From Coniella vitis (Eukaryota; Ascomycota; Sordariomycetes; Diaporthales; Schizoparmaceae), in assembly GCA_011317545.1 (NCBI GenBank), contig WUJK01000011.1, forward strand, positions 1,069,501 through 1,133,500: DNA of 64,000 bases, written 5' to 3'. The notes under the pieces are model-generated. The model was given only the letters and a program-made list of their open reading frames with translations, searched no databases and was not told where the DNA came from. Positions within the stretch are counted from its first letter, which is position 1; each line of letters begins with the position of its first letter. The translations under genes and the position numbers were made by a program. Positions 24,128-36,535 of the stretch are shown in pieces.

Positions 24128-27100
24128 TTAAGCACCAGAGTTGTTCTGGGACAACAAACCAACCACCTTGTAGAATGTATCTTCAATTGGTGGCATCGCA
24201 AAGGCAGGTGCTGCGTCAAAGATCTCAGCCAGACGCTGCGGCGCCACAATGGCAGCATATGCATCGTCTCCATCGTCTTCATCATCTACGTCCATGGCAT
24301 CACCATTCTGCTCGTCGTCACTTCCGTCATCCTCAGCTCCATCAATGATGATGGCTTGCTTGGCTTGCTCGACAGTCTCCGGTACGGACGGCTGGTCATC
24401 GAGCTTCAGCTCGGCCAGCGGCCTGGCAATGTTGGATGAGTCGGTACCTTCAACAATGGGCCATATCTGGGCTGCCGAGTCGACAGCAACGAAGCCTGAT
24501 GAGCCCACGGCTGGCAAGAGTGCAGTTACGAGATGCGGCAGCTTCTGCATGAGCTGCGGGTGACTGTCCTCGAGGTCGAATATGGCAATCTCGGAGGAAG
24601 CGCCCCTGGATAGCTTCCCGTTGGTGGATTTCAGGAAGGGAAGCGCAACAGCGAAACTTTGGGACTTGTGGTCGACAGCGAGGTGTGTCATGGTCACTGC
24701 GGACGGTGACCTGTCGCCCAATTGGACACCGTAGCGGAGCTCATCTGCAACAAGGTCATAGACGGCGAGGTCTTCGGACAGGATGATGAGGCAGGAGTTA
24801 AGAAGTTGTAGGGACCTGACAGCGCCCTTGCAGACGTCGTGGAGGCTGTTACGGATATCGCCCGTCTCTGTGTCGATTATGTAGATGACCACTTCGTTAT
24901 ACGAGCCATACGCCACGAACAGGATCGAGCCGTCTTCCGAGTACGCCAATGCTCCACTCGTCTTTGGTGTTGTTTGTCCATCTGATGGGATCAGCTCTTC
25001 TTGTGTCTTGACGCTCTCCCCAAGCGCTATCGTACGAACACAAGACCAGCTGACGAGTGCCTCTCCAGCAGAGCTAGTCGCTGCGAGTCCATCACGTTCG
25101 CGGAGATGAGGCGCCCAAACCTTGACCTGGCCGTCCTCGCCAATGGTTGCGAACTTTGTAGAAACACTGTCAGCAGCCAGGTCGAAGACCTCTTCCGCTT
25201 GCCGCGTCGAATGTGGACCATTAATTCGGCTCGAGAGCTCCATTGTTGTGCCATCCTCCTTGGTCTTCCAGAATTTGAGATAAATCTCTCGACGCTCACG
25301 GGTATACTCCTCTGCTGCCGCAGTCGAGCCCTCCGTAAGCGCAGCTACGTCTCTCTCAGGGGGCTCCCACTCGTCGATTGTGGCAAGCCAGTTTCCATCG
25401 TGGGAGAAGGCAAGTTGACATGCTCTTGGTTCGATAATCGGGTGTCCCTGAGGTGTGGTGAAGAGTTGAGTGACATTTGATCTGGTCAATGGCTGCTTTG
25501 AGAGACTTTGAAAGGAGCCAAGGTCGAATCTTTGAAGGAAAGGTGTGATAGGCAGGGATCCCACACGGCTGGCTTGCTGGCTACTGCCGACGCAAATGAG
25601 CATTTGGGATGGATCTCGAGGGTCGATGGTAGCGGCTAGTGGTGCATTTATCTCGCTGAGGTTTTCGGAAACCCGGGTGACCAGTTCATCCTTCGACTTC
25701 TTTGCTTCGAACACAAGGGACTGGAGACCAGAGACATAGGTTATGGGCTTCATTTCCGCCGTGGATAACACCATTGTCGAATTGTCGTCCAAGTGCACCG
25801 CATAGGATGAGCCACTTGGGGCAACCACAATGTTTTCGATACTTGCAGCCAGGTGTGGGAGGAAGTCAAGTTTGCCAGTATCCAGTTGCCAAAGCACAAG
25901 CACAGATTCGGAGCCACCGGAGATAAGGTAGTTGCCTAATAGGTTACAGTTTAGTACTTGCCGCTCTCTGATTATCTTCCAATGAACAAATAACATACCA
26001 TCTTTGGACCATGCAACACTGTGCACAGCCTTACGATGCCAATGCTGCTTTCTGGGTGCATCCAGACCCCTCTTTGGCGCATTCTGCAGCTGCGAAAGCA
26101 AATCTGAATAAACGTAGATGGCGCCCCGCACGCAGCCAACAGCGATGTCGACCGCCAAATCGCTGAGATCCGGGTTTGCCTTCTTCTTGGATCCTGATTT
26201 CTTGGGCGAGTGCCGTATGCTCAGAGAGCAAATATCATCGACAGTGTTGAAGGAGAAGAAATCGTAGCGCAGATTCTCCAGCGACTGGACGCTGCTCTGC
26301 TTGAGCGCACCGACAGTCATCGTGTTCGCAGCAACAGCAAGGAGTACCAAGCCTCCCGCCGCGGCTCGTACAATGCTAGCCCTCCCTGTGTCGTTTTGCA
26401 AAACATGGCTCTGGGGGTTGGAGAGGTCCGTAGGATCGTATGCGACAAGTTTCGATGTGCCTTTCAGGCTCTCCGAAACGAAGAGGACATCCGACAGGGT
26501 TTTGTTCAACATGACTGCGCCAACAGTCATGTCGTGGATCACTCCAGCCTTTGTACGGAAGCACTCCTGGGCTCCAGTGCCCTTCGTCCAGTCAACGCGC
26601 CATATGCGTCCATCCGAGGCAGCCAACCAGACAAGATTCGGTAACGTTTGGGATAGTGCGGATGCGACGAGGTAAGGTGCGCCATTGTTTGCGCCAACCA
26701 CTGGCAGTGTGATCCGGCGAACAAGGAGGGAATCGGCGACCGAGTAAACTTGGAGCGATGTATCGAAAGTCACGAGAATGAATCTGCGGCGTGCTCGTCA
26801 GTTCTACACCAGGGAGTGTAAAAGGAGCGAAAGGCTTACTTCTCATCAGCACTGAAAATGGGGTCTACATCGCTCATTCTTCCGCCCATTGGCTCAGATA
26901 TCCTCCAATTCTGCAGGCTCTTTTCTCGGATTATGTCGTCCTTTGGGCGGGAATCAAGGCCACCTCGGCGGGAGGTCACCTCGTTGATGGCGCCGTTGGC
27001 ATTTCCTTTCCTTGGGGTCGCGCCAGCAACTGCCTCCTTCTCCACTTTACCCTGCCTTCTCTTCTTGTACGACGACGCGTCGGGGTCAGCCTTGTCTCTT

Positions 27101-27147
27101 TTTCTCTTTTCGATCCCTTGGCTAGCCTGTGCTCTGGAGGATGCCAT
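24128..27147 (-). CDS. NAN1/UTP17 (WDR75), U3 processome WD40 protein
   Basis: Nucleolar WD40 protein of the t-UTP subcomplex of the small-subunit processome, needed for pre-rRNA transcription and 18S processing. Three exons on the minus strand (27147-26840, 26783-25999, 25935-24128) give 966 aa. The N-terminus is a basic tail (EKRKRDK, KKRRQGK), likely a nuclear or nucleolar signal. WD40-like blades follow, for example SVAWSKDG|NYLISGGSESVLVLWQ and LAFSHDGNWLATID. The C-terminal acidic stretch (about 910-930) and APAFAMPPIEDTFYKVVGLL match the WDR75 family end. The 63-bp intron 25936-25998 is in frame without stops and would add 21 residues if retained. The 56-bp intron 26784-26839 joins SADEK to FILVTFDTSL. 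The gene is divergent from RPB10. Confidence 0.88.
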
Positions 27148-27532
27148 GTTGCAGATCGAGCCAGACGTAGAAGACCGACAGTGCTGCTTGTTTAGCGGAA
27201 AACAGAATCGGATTGGCGGGCCTATTGAAGATTTGCATAGACTGCGGGTGTTAGGTACAAACGGCCATCACTTGCTGAGAAATTTCTTGAGTGAACGATA
27301 AGGCAGCGCGATAAGGGAATTTTAAGTGGGGCCGGAACTGCCAAAGGCTGGAGGGACTTGTTACCTGTCGAGCCTCCGAATTTGCCGCGGACGATTTCTC
27401 TCCTGGCGTGTCAAAATCCCATTGCAGCACGCTTGCGACAACTCTCTACATCCTGTACACACGAGACCCAGAGGCTTTAGAAAACCGATTTTTCTCAGTC
27501 ACACGTACAGATTCAAAAATCTTCGCATCAAA
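27148..27532. promoter_or_regulatory. Divergent NAN1-RPB10 promoter
   Basis: 385 bp separate the two start codons, so a rRNA-processing gene and a shared RNA-polymerase subunit gene probably use one bidirectional promoter. It holds ATTGG (27212-27216, a reversed CCAAT) and TGAGAAATTTCT (27276-27287), which resembles the RRPE element of yeast ribosome-biogenesis genes. Function is inferred from position. Confidence 0.45.
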
Positions 27533-28059
27533 ATGATTATTCCAGTGCGCTGCTTCTCCTGCGGCAAGGTCAGTAAACACCGCCTCCGTTGGCAATAACG
27601 ACGTGCGTGACTGACTCTTCACTGCAGGTGACAGCCGATCTATGGGAGCGCTATCTGGCTATGATTGACCAAGATATCCCAGATGGGTACGATTCCCTCA
27701 GGATCTGACGGAGATGGAGCACGTAACAAGCTGACCGGATACGATAGAGATGCGATGGACCAACTGGGACTGAAGCGGTACTGCTGTCGCCGCATGATCA
27801 TGACGCACGTCGATCTGATCGAGAAGCTGCTCAAGTACGTTGCTGGGCCCCTCAATCCCTGTCTCAATTTCTCGGAATCAACGGAGAAAAGTCGGCCGAC
27901 TTTCTCGGCATACATGAAGGATTGCGTCTTGGATGGAGAGACGGCAAAAGATTCTGGTCGCTACACTTCAAGTGCCAGTCCTGACATTTTATACTCTCTC
28001 ATAGGTACACTCCTGACGGACGCAACGAGAAGAAGAACCAGCTGCACCAAAACCAGTAG
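27533..28059 (+). CDS. rpb10: RPB10 (RPABC5), shared RNA polymerase subunit
   Basis: Small zinc-binding subunit common to RNA polymerases I, II and III. Four exons (27533-27568, 27628-27686, 27748-27834, 28005-28059) encode 78 aa, close to the 70-80 aa usual for the family. The zinc ligands are C7 and C10 in VRCFSCGK and C44 and C45 in RYCCRR. Other conserved blocks are VTADLWERYL, MDQLGLKRYCCRRMIMTHVD and LIEKLLKYTPDG. Introns are 59, 61 and 170 bp. No single open frame shows more than about 30 residues of it, so it is easily missed. It is divergent from NAN1. Confidence 0.95.
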
Positions 28060-31000
28060 ACTTCGACAGGAGCACACGAAGACGATTTCTTGGTTCATTT
28101 GCATGGCGTTACGGATTTTATGCTTTTCTACGAATACACAGACACTGGTACGATGGCGACTATATGCCGATCGATGGGCCTCAGACCGTGTCGTCCAGAA
28201 ACGAGGATGCTATCGGAACATGGTTCGCGAAGAACATGGTTTAGAAGGAGCTGCAAAATCAACCTATCACTGCAAAGCGAAAATGGCACGATCAAGACAC
28301 GGAGAAACGATCCGGTTCCATCACTATTCGTGATAATTTCTGCACCGCTTTGCCACACCTACATGTTGATTTCACAAAAGAGTTGACGTCGCTGCAATGT
28401 GCTTTGAAGGCCTAACTTGGAACCGGAACAACACACATGGGTGGTGGGGGGTCAGAAAATGGTGGCGTGGTAATGACTAGCTCTCGCGGTCGTGATGGGG
28501 CCGCATCGGGAGGGCTCTTGCGAAATGACACCGAGGAACGTCTCGAAGTATAACGGGTAGAGGATTCCCAAAGACTCCTACGTAGGTGGCTGGACGCCAG
28601 CAAGGCCCGGGATGGACAAGGGACACATGTCGGTCAGGAAATTTTCTGTGCAAGAGGGATGGGTCAAGAATGCAAGGCCTGCATATTCTATCGCCTAAAG
28701 TCCTTCTCCAGCTTCTGATGCGCAAGCCGCCACTGCCGTGGTTGGACGAATAGACGCGATGCTGCACGTCATCTGAGAGCTGAGCATCCACTGATGTTCT
28801 GGATATCAATGTTTAGATAGGGGATGTTGCCTTATACACAGCACATAGGATACGTGTAAGCCCTTGATTGTTTGTACTCACGGTGACTTGTGGATTCGAA
28901 TGTTTTCTCATGCACGCTGGGGCTGAAGGCTGGCGCTGGCCTAGAGCTGCTGAATACACAGCGGCTATTCAGCTGCAGCCATAGCAGAAGACAACCGACG
29001 TGTTATTGTGATTCCAGTTGGTGGGCATAGATAACACTTGGATATAGAACGCAAGCTAAGGCGAGTTGGCCAGGCTTTATGGACCAACCGTGCAGGCCGT
29101 CAAGCTTAGCAAACTGGGCGCGACAGGACAAAGATGGCTGCAGTCTGCATGCCACGCGAGCCAGAAGTGAAAATTACAATAGTGGATTGAGCAAGGAGCC
29201 GGTGGGCTTTGGCAAGATCGGCGTGAAGGTCATGGCTGTTGGACTACCTGGCCTGCTGGGCACTCACGCAGCCACACGATGCCTTCCACAGTCCGTTTTC
29301 TAAGAGGGGGGCTTTGACATGCTTGATCAACAACAAAAGGTAGATATCGACAGGGTTTCTTATTTCGTTCCAATTGAAAAATCAACACTGTATTGAGCTG
29401 TAACAGCAAGGGACATTGTGTTTCCCTGGTTAGTAAGCCATACCGAGCAGAATCGTTTCTTGAGCAACAATAGCAACAACCTCGCTGGACTACCTTGTGA
29501 TTGCCGAAACGTTCAATGCCGGGCATCTTGGTGTTGCTGAAGGCTCAAGCACCCAGCGCTAAATTTGGAAGGAAGAGTTTCGACAACTTCGGGACTGTGT
29601 CTAGCCACCAAGCCAGCTATACATAGTACATAACCAGGTAGTTAATTACATAGCAGGCCAGGCAGGCCAGGCAGGGGTCGCGGCTAACCTGCAAAGGAGG
29701 GCTGTCTGGAGTGGAGATAGCGCTGACCATTTTGCTGCAGGCACAACCAACGACATAAACGAGCAGCAGCAATGACAGCAATGACCTTGCACCACATAAC
29801 AACACCACAACACGGCGTAAAGCCAGGCGGCCATACAGAGTGGCCAAGGTCCGATCAAAGATGGCCACGGCTCTAGTAAGCCCTCCCACCGAGCCTATCA
29901 GCGCCCAATGGACCGAGTACTTGTGCACTCTCGTGTGGAAGGCTCCCAACGCTCATCCACTGCTCGCCAAGTCCACAGGTGGGACAACAAGCCTGGAAGT
30001 GAGAGCCGGGCGAGGATGGAATCACAAGCTTGATCGTTGCTGAGTGGCGTGGGCCGCGGATTCGTTGGCTCTCATCAAACGGCAGCAACTGCGGCCTGCC
30101 CTGTCGATCGAGCAACACTCCATCGGCGTGCTTGCTGAACCAGCCAGCCGGGACTCCAGTCACGACGCCGAGATTCCTACAGCCGGTGCTAGACAGCAAC
30201 CAGAGCGACCAAAGCCCACGCGCCCATGCTACTGCTGCGAGGTGCCCACGCCCGTTCAGCAGGGATGGTGCCCGCTAGTAGCCCAACCTGACTGGCTGAA
30301 GGGTCAGAGCCATCCCACTCCGCCGCGGCGAAGTCAACAGTCTACAACCTCGACACCTTCTCTAAGCGCCGAGGCCCTGTCGCTTCATGCAGCTCGTCAG
30401 TGGCTGCCAGCCCTCGCCCCTCCACCAGCATGCTGTGCAGCCCGTTCTCTACTGGCTGCATGCGTCTTGGAGGGGTTCCCGCCGGCCAAAGAAAAACGAG
30501 GTCCATCTGCAAGGTCGAGGCAGTCACTCCAAAGAACCAAAGAGGGAGAACGAGAGAGAAAATTGGCCGTCACAGGGCGTTGTCTTTTGCAGCAACTATT
30601 GACTGAGCGTCGCAAGCAGAGCCTCCCACATTGCCTGCGTTACTCAGTGCGCCTTCTGTTCTCACTTTTGGTGTTGTGTGAGTCTCACCATCGATTTTGT
30701 GCATTTTGTCTGTTTTCTCACTCTTTTCATCCTCCACGCAATACTCTCAGTCTGACATATCCATCTGCCAGGCAGGCTATCTTCGAGCCGTTGGACGTCC
30801 ATTTGAATGACCTTGAGAAGCGTGGCGTCATCTCACACCCTGTCCATCTCTATACACACTTTTATCGAGGGCTGCAGCCACACTCATATCTGGGGAAGCG
30901 TCAGTGCCATAGCTCGGCAAGGCTCCAAATTCCTTCCACTTTCTCACCCCTGCCGCCACCCTCAGATCTTTGGATAAGGCTCTTGTCCAACCTCTGCGCA

Positions 31001-31769
31001 ACCGTCACATATTTCTACTGGGCAGTGTTCGAGGCGTGCTTCCTGTTCATATACCATATCTAGCCTTGTTCCTCGCCAATTTGTTCCAATCATTCAGCCT
31101 GTCGACTGCGAATTCTGTACTCTCGAGACTTTGATCGTGGGTCTCGCCTATCGAGCCCCGCCAGTGCACCACACTGACACGCTTGGCCTAGAAACACACG
31201 CGGGCCTTGCCAGGCCGCCCTTCCCCTGAACAGAGATACATCTCGTCCAGTTCTCCCAAAACAGCAGATCGGTTTTCTGCTTTCTCTGGCGCCGCTAGCG
31301 CACTCCCCCTTGTTCGCCTCGGTCTAGCGCTCGCGGAGCCTGGTTCCTCTTACTGTGCAGCCGGCCCACCTGGGTGCTTGCAACCCTACCTCGACGGCTG
31401 CGCAACAGCTTCGTTCTTTAAGTGGCACATGCCGCTGCCCGAGCCGTCTTGTCCTCCTCACGCATAACTTCCACCGCAGGCGCTTGGTCACTGTTATCCT
31501 TCTTTCAAGGACATCCAGTGGCTACGCCTTCGTCGGCGACCGTAACGGCAACCTGGGTGAGGTTGTCTTCCGTTGTGCGGCGTCGCTCCATCGGACCCCC
31601 GACACTGCCTTCTTCGTCCTCTGCCTGTGCACCTGGTGACCCGCATGAGGCTGATCCGGATGCTGCCATACAACCATTGACCAATTCTCATACCCCTCGG
31701 CCGTTGCAACGGCTTCAATCTCCTTCCAGGCCCGCCAAATAGCTGCTAAGCATTCTGGCTAAAGAGGCC
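28060..31769. other. Long spacer and probable leader of the unknown 686-aa gene
   Basis: 3.7 kb with no convincing gene. From about 30.2 to 31.7 kb the plus strand is pyrimidine-rich, and a frame stays open for 339 codons (30044-31063) but begins at GTG and has no recognisable domain. I read this as a long promoter and 5' leader of the gene starting at 31770. One ACATAGTA word is at 29621, followed by a CAGGC repeat (about 29654-29676). Confidence 0.45.
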
Positions 31770-34256
31770 ATGGCTTTGGAAGCACCTTTAAGGGCGTCTA
31801 CCGGAAATCTAATGTCTTCATTCTCTTACCAAGAAATGTTAGTGAATATTTTGCTTCGAAATTGGTCCCAGTTGGTTCTACATGCTTCCAAGATTTGTTG
31901 CTTGCTCCATGTTGCTGTGCTGTGACCGAATAGAAGTCAGTGTACTGATTGCTTTTGATACACTAGGTCGGGTCTCAGTCCCGCCGACACGCAGACACTG
32001 CGTCCGACAACATACGTGAGACCACACTCGGCGCACCTTCTCAGCCCGACCAGTGATATAGTGGGCCCGTCCCCCGTCACCTCAAACGGAACAGAGACGA
32101 CGGAAATCGACGATGAAGAGCAGGAAAGCGTCAGCTCCCCAGCTCTCGGTGAATCTGGGTCGCACCCGCAGGTTAGACGCTCTGGCCACGGCCGGCTTTT
32201 AGACGTAAATGCTGACGCCAGATGCAGCTGAGAACCCTGAAGACGAACATCCCAGATCACATACGCAAAGCCTCGAGCGACGAGGCTGTTTCTGTAATTC
32301 ACGCTCCTGAGGGCTTTCAGCAATGGGTATGTTTGCTTTAAATCACCATCTGAAGGACCTTGGGAAGATTAAAAAAAAAATTGCAGACAGCGGCTGGAGC
32401 AAATTACGATATTGCCAAACCTGAGGATATCCTCAGTCCTCCTGAAAGCGAGACATCGGTCAAGGTGAGAGAAAGAGCCTTCTTTAGCGAATCGTGACTA
32501 GTAATAACTGGTAGTGACTGACTCGCCTGAATCGTTCAATCATCAGCCTATGTTATCGCCGCTCACGACAGATGTTAAGCCGATCCCATTCTCATTAGAC
32601 AACTCTACACCTCAAGCTCAGAACTTGAAAGAGGTTTTAGGAGAGGCATCTCGTCTTCGCTCTAGCAGTTCTAGCAGCTTAGAATGTAAGCCACAAGACT
32701 ATCGTCGTTACGAGTGCCTACTAACGCATTCGTCAGTGATTCCAGAGACTTACGAAGGAGAGACGGATGCCGAGCCGGATACTGCGTTAAGCGAGTACTT
32801 TGAACCGCCCACAGAAAACTCCGAGATTAGGGCTCTCAAAACTGCTTTAGAGGAATGCTGGACTCTCTGCAATACCCTTGCTAATTTGAGTTCAATTCAT
32901 CGAGAGCGTGTCTTCAACAGCTCAGGAACGCCTGATGCGCACGAAAAAGCTTGGAAGAGCTGCTGGAAACTTTGTCAAAAGCTATATGAGAGTCGAGACG
33001 ACGCCATTGAGTCTTTCAACGCACGGACGAACCTAGACCTTTGTCGAGACTTTTGTCAGGCGCTCTTTGACGTGCGGCAACGCAAAGATGAACTTGGGGA
33101 TTCGGTTCTGCGAGTCAGCTTTGAACTCAATAATCAGTAAGCAGCAGCCTGCCATCTTACAAACGCCATGTTTGCTAACTTTCCTTGCAGTCTCTACAGC
33201 GCTCAAGATAGCCGCAACTTGCCCGAAGCATTTCGGGAGCGGACCTTGGACTTTTATATCACGTTATGCCACCGCCTCATGAAGCAACGGAGCGAACTTG
33301 CCGAGGAAACAGATTCACTGTTGAGAGCATGCTGGACACTGGCTGAGATGCTCTTTAGTCTACGTCAGAACTCTCGTGATGGCAGAGATGCGGATGAAGA
33401 GCTGCTTGGGTCGGCAGTACAAGCATGCTGGGAGTTGTGCGACATCTTCAGGGAGGGTTGGACGCAAGTCAGACCAGACCGAGGAACTCCAAGACCCAGC
33501 CATCTTAGCTTCTTCCAACAAACTCAAGCCTCCGATACACGCTCAACGACGAGTCGAGGATCCATGAGGTCAAAACGGGAGAGCCTCAAGAGCCTTCCTG
33601 AAGACACGCCTTCGCGACGCAACAAAGTCTTACCCGTGCCTGAAACGCCGGTGACCGAGTTCGAGGACACTGGTGATACGCCTATATCTCCTGGAAGCGA
33701 GAGCCCACAAATGCCCAATATCCTTGTACTTGGAACCACGTCTGAAAACAGCCAGGGTGGGTCGCGTGGCGGCCGTTGGTCCAGCAGTGCTAGCAACCTC
33801 TCGGGTTTCTCACAGTCGAGTGCAAAGACAAGCAGCACCGCAACAACAACAACCTCAGCCGAGGACATCAACGTCACTCGTGTTAAGGTTCTTATCCTCA
33901 AGGCAGCAATGAATATCGGCTTCAACCGCGACTCGGTCGATAGCAAGTCAGGTGTGGCAGCGCTGAGAACATTTGTAAAGAACCTAAGGACCGGCTCGTT
34001 CGGGGCACTCCCCACCCATGCAACCTTGTTGCAAAATTACAAAAACTTGGTCTTGTCAGACACAACCTTCAGGTCTGCGGCACCGCTACCGGCTAGAGGT
34101 CGGCGCGTGAATGCGATGGATGTGGCAGCTAGTGTGGGCTGGATGTCGCTGAGAGCACCAAATCAGTATGCCTTCTTGAAAGACTTGTATAAATTGGTCT
34201 TTGGTTTTCCTTTGGAGGAGGTCGAAAACAGAAAGAATGTCAGCATTGCGGTTTGA
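31770..34256 (+). CDS. Conserved fungal protein of unknown function, seven exons
   Basis: I do not know its function. The family seems to be found in filamentous ascomycetes, and I associate it from memory with the DUF7624 label (unverified). Exons 31770-31837, 31967-32171, 32222-32326, 32387-32464, 32547-32685, 32737-33136 and 33191-34256 give 686 aa. The N-terminal 220 residues are disordered and S/T/P-rich (SAHLLSPTSD, SPPESETSVK). The middle (about 245-430) is a helical domain with tryptophan/cysteine repeats: EECWTLCNTL, KSCWKLCQKLYES, LDLCRDFCQALFD, RACWTLAEMLF, QACWELCDIF. A Ser/Thr-rich linker follows, then a conserved C-terminal block (KVLILKAAMNIGFNR, FVKNLRTGSFGALPTHATLL, LVFGFPLEEVENRK). 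The 51-bp intron 32686-32736 is in frame and has a perfect CTACTAAC branch site. The first two exons are inferred from matching splice phases, so the N-terminus is less sure than the rest. Confidence 0.75.
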
Positions 34257-36535
34257 TTGGCTCAAAACATTCATTGAACAAGAGGAGGACTCTTTTACGA
34301 TTTACGACTCCCTCTTACGATTCACCACTCGCACTACCTCGTTTCCACTTGCATTGTTGCCATATATCATAATTTTCACTCCCTGAAAATGTGAGAGGCC
34401 AATTGCTATATTACAGCATATCAGCAAGGATGGGATATCCTTTGCTTTTGACCGCCTCGCAAACGACTCACGACACCACAGATCTCTTCCGCGAAGCAGA
34501 CTCGCTCAATATGAAGGCTGTTGCCATGGTCCCCGAATCTCTATTTACCACTTCTTGTCAACTCGCTATTTCATCACTTTTATAATGCCTTGTTTTATAT
34601 TGCAGTCCCATCTGCACTCGATACCCCGAATCCCTTCTCGGTTGGCTTTCTGTTGCTTGGCGCTGCAAGGAATTTACTGGGTTGTTAAAATTCTACAAAT
34701 GAATGACATTCGCTTTTGTTGTATATGTCCTATCTATCTGCGTATGTTTGCTTTGTGTTTTTGCTTGAAGCCTTCGTCTATCCATGACATACTATGAAAT
34801 TATGTTGAATCAGTAGTATTGGTGCCCCGCTCTCAGAAGCTCCGCCGCCTCGAATATCTTAAGGCGAGATTGGGCTTATCTTGATGTGTCGATACCTGAA
34901 TAATGCTAGAAGAGGATTTATCTGTGGCTGGGTCTCTTGTAGGGGTGCGGCGGCGGGCGAGCAGATATCAAGGCCAAATAGCTTCGAGAAGAAAAAAACT
35001 TGCTATAAAAGGGGATGATCATGCAATGTGCATCCAACAGGATTGATGCTTAAGAGACATTATGACATGTAATCAAAAGACTGAAATGGAGTCAAAATAT
35101 AGCGAATGAAATTGTCTAAATGATAAAAAGCAGGTGGACCTTAACGAACGCGTCCGGCCGTCAGTCCCTTCATCCCTTTCCTCTCCCGTTCTTGGAGATT
35201 CTCCCAAAGCAAGACCGAAAATCCAGATCCAGTATGTTGTTGACGTTGTGCTTGGTCCAATATGGCAAATCTATTCAATTCAACGACCAGATGAATGGAT
35301 CAAAGGACATCAGGAGATTGGCCCAGGATCCATAGGTGGTATTTGATGCTCTTGGTTTACCCTGGACTGGTGACTGGATGGTGAAGGAAAGTAAAACTGG
35401 GAAAATTGGTGGGCTGATGACTTGCGAGGCCTTGCGTCTAGACGAGAAGTAGAAAGTAGAAAGGTGAAAACAGCCCAAGAAGGGACTGGCAGTGACCAGA
35501 TCGGTGTCGTTGAGGGGTGTTGATGTGAAGACTGGAAGTCTCAAATGCCGGTTTGCTGCCTTGCGATCATAATAGAAGAAACGGGTGTAAGAAGCGACGA
35601 GTTTGGTGTTTGGTTGGAAGCAGTACCGAGGCTTTCGACTGCCGACCGACCCATTGTTGATCCTGCCTGCGACTTCGAAATGATGCGCGTCCATAATTCG
35701 GTGCCTCTTTCTTGCCAAACGCGATTTTGCTTGGGAAAACTAAGTCGTAAAGAAAAGAAGGGGGAAAAGAAAACATGTAGCGAAAAGCAAGATAAGTGGA
35801 GTGCTACCATTTTCTTGTCTAACTCCCGTGTCTAAAGCTCTTGTTTATTCTGTTGACCAGTCTTCAAGCACGATGATAACCTCCAAGTTGGATGTTCAAG
35901 TCATCTTATATGTTGTGTGCATGTGTTGGTGAAACGCAAGATCTGGAAACGCTGGGGGGGTCGTTGATGTGGTGTGTCTATCTGTGATGACAGAATTTAG
36001 CATTAGTAAATAAGCTGGTTAAATATATGCAAGCAATCTAATGCAATAGCAAATAATTACCTGGGTGCCAAAAACGAAAAAGAAAAGCGCGAATATTAGA
36101 AAAAAGAAAGTAGAAGCGAAGAATTCACAGCCAAATTGGCGGGCCGGGTCGATTCGCGCAAGTGAAGCCGACTTTAACTGAGCGAGCGCCCTTTGAAAAC
36201 CTCAGATGATGTTCCGAGGCGAAGCTTCTAATAAGGCCCCGTTCTTGCTCTATGACCTATCATAGCCTTGCTGGGACACTGTCATGCCAGAAGTTGCTAC
36301 CCTGTGTTTGACGTGGCCTTGTAAAGGGAGCTCTTCGCAGCGACGTACGAGTTGGAAGATCGGTGTGAACCAAGACGTGGTAGGTTTCATCCGCCACGGC
36401 CACTTGTTGAGGATCATCGTCTGGGTCTTTCGAAATTGCCTTGGTATTTCTCAAAATCCAGAAGAGATGTTGTCCCATCCTGTATCTTGTGAGATGGAAA
36501 TAGCAAAACCAGTTGACCGTTGGAAGGGGGTGGGC
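34257..36535. other. Convergent spacer, 34.3-36.5 kb
   Basis: Shared 3' side of two convergent genes. AT content is higher than in the coding parts. No gene or structured repeat seen. Confidence 0.5.

Noticed and set aside
30044..31063. 339-codon plus-strand frame
   Set aside because: Begins at GTG, no conserved motif, pyrimidine-rich sequence; better explained as leader or promoter.
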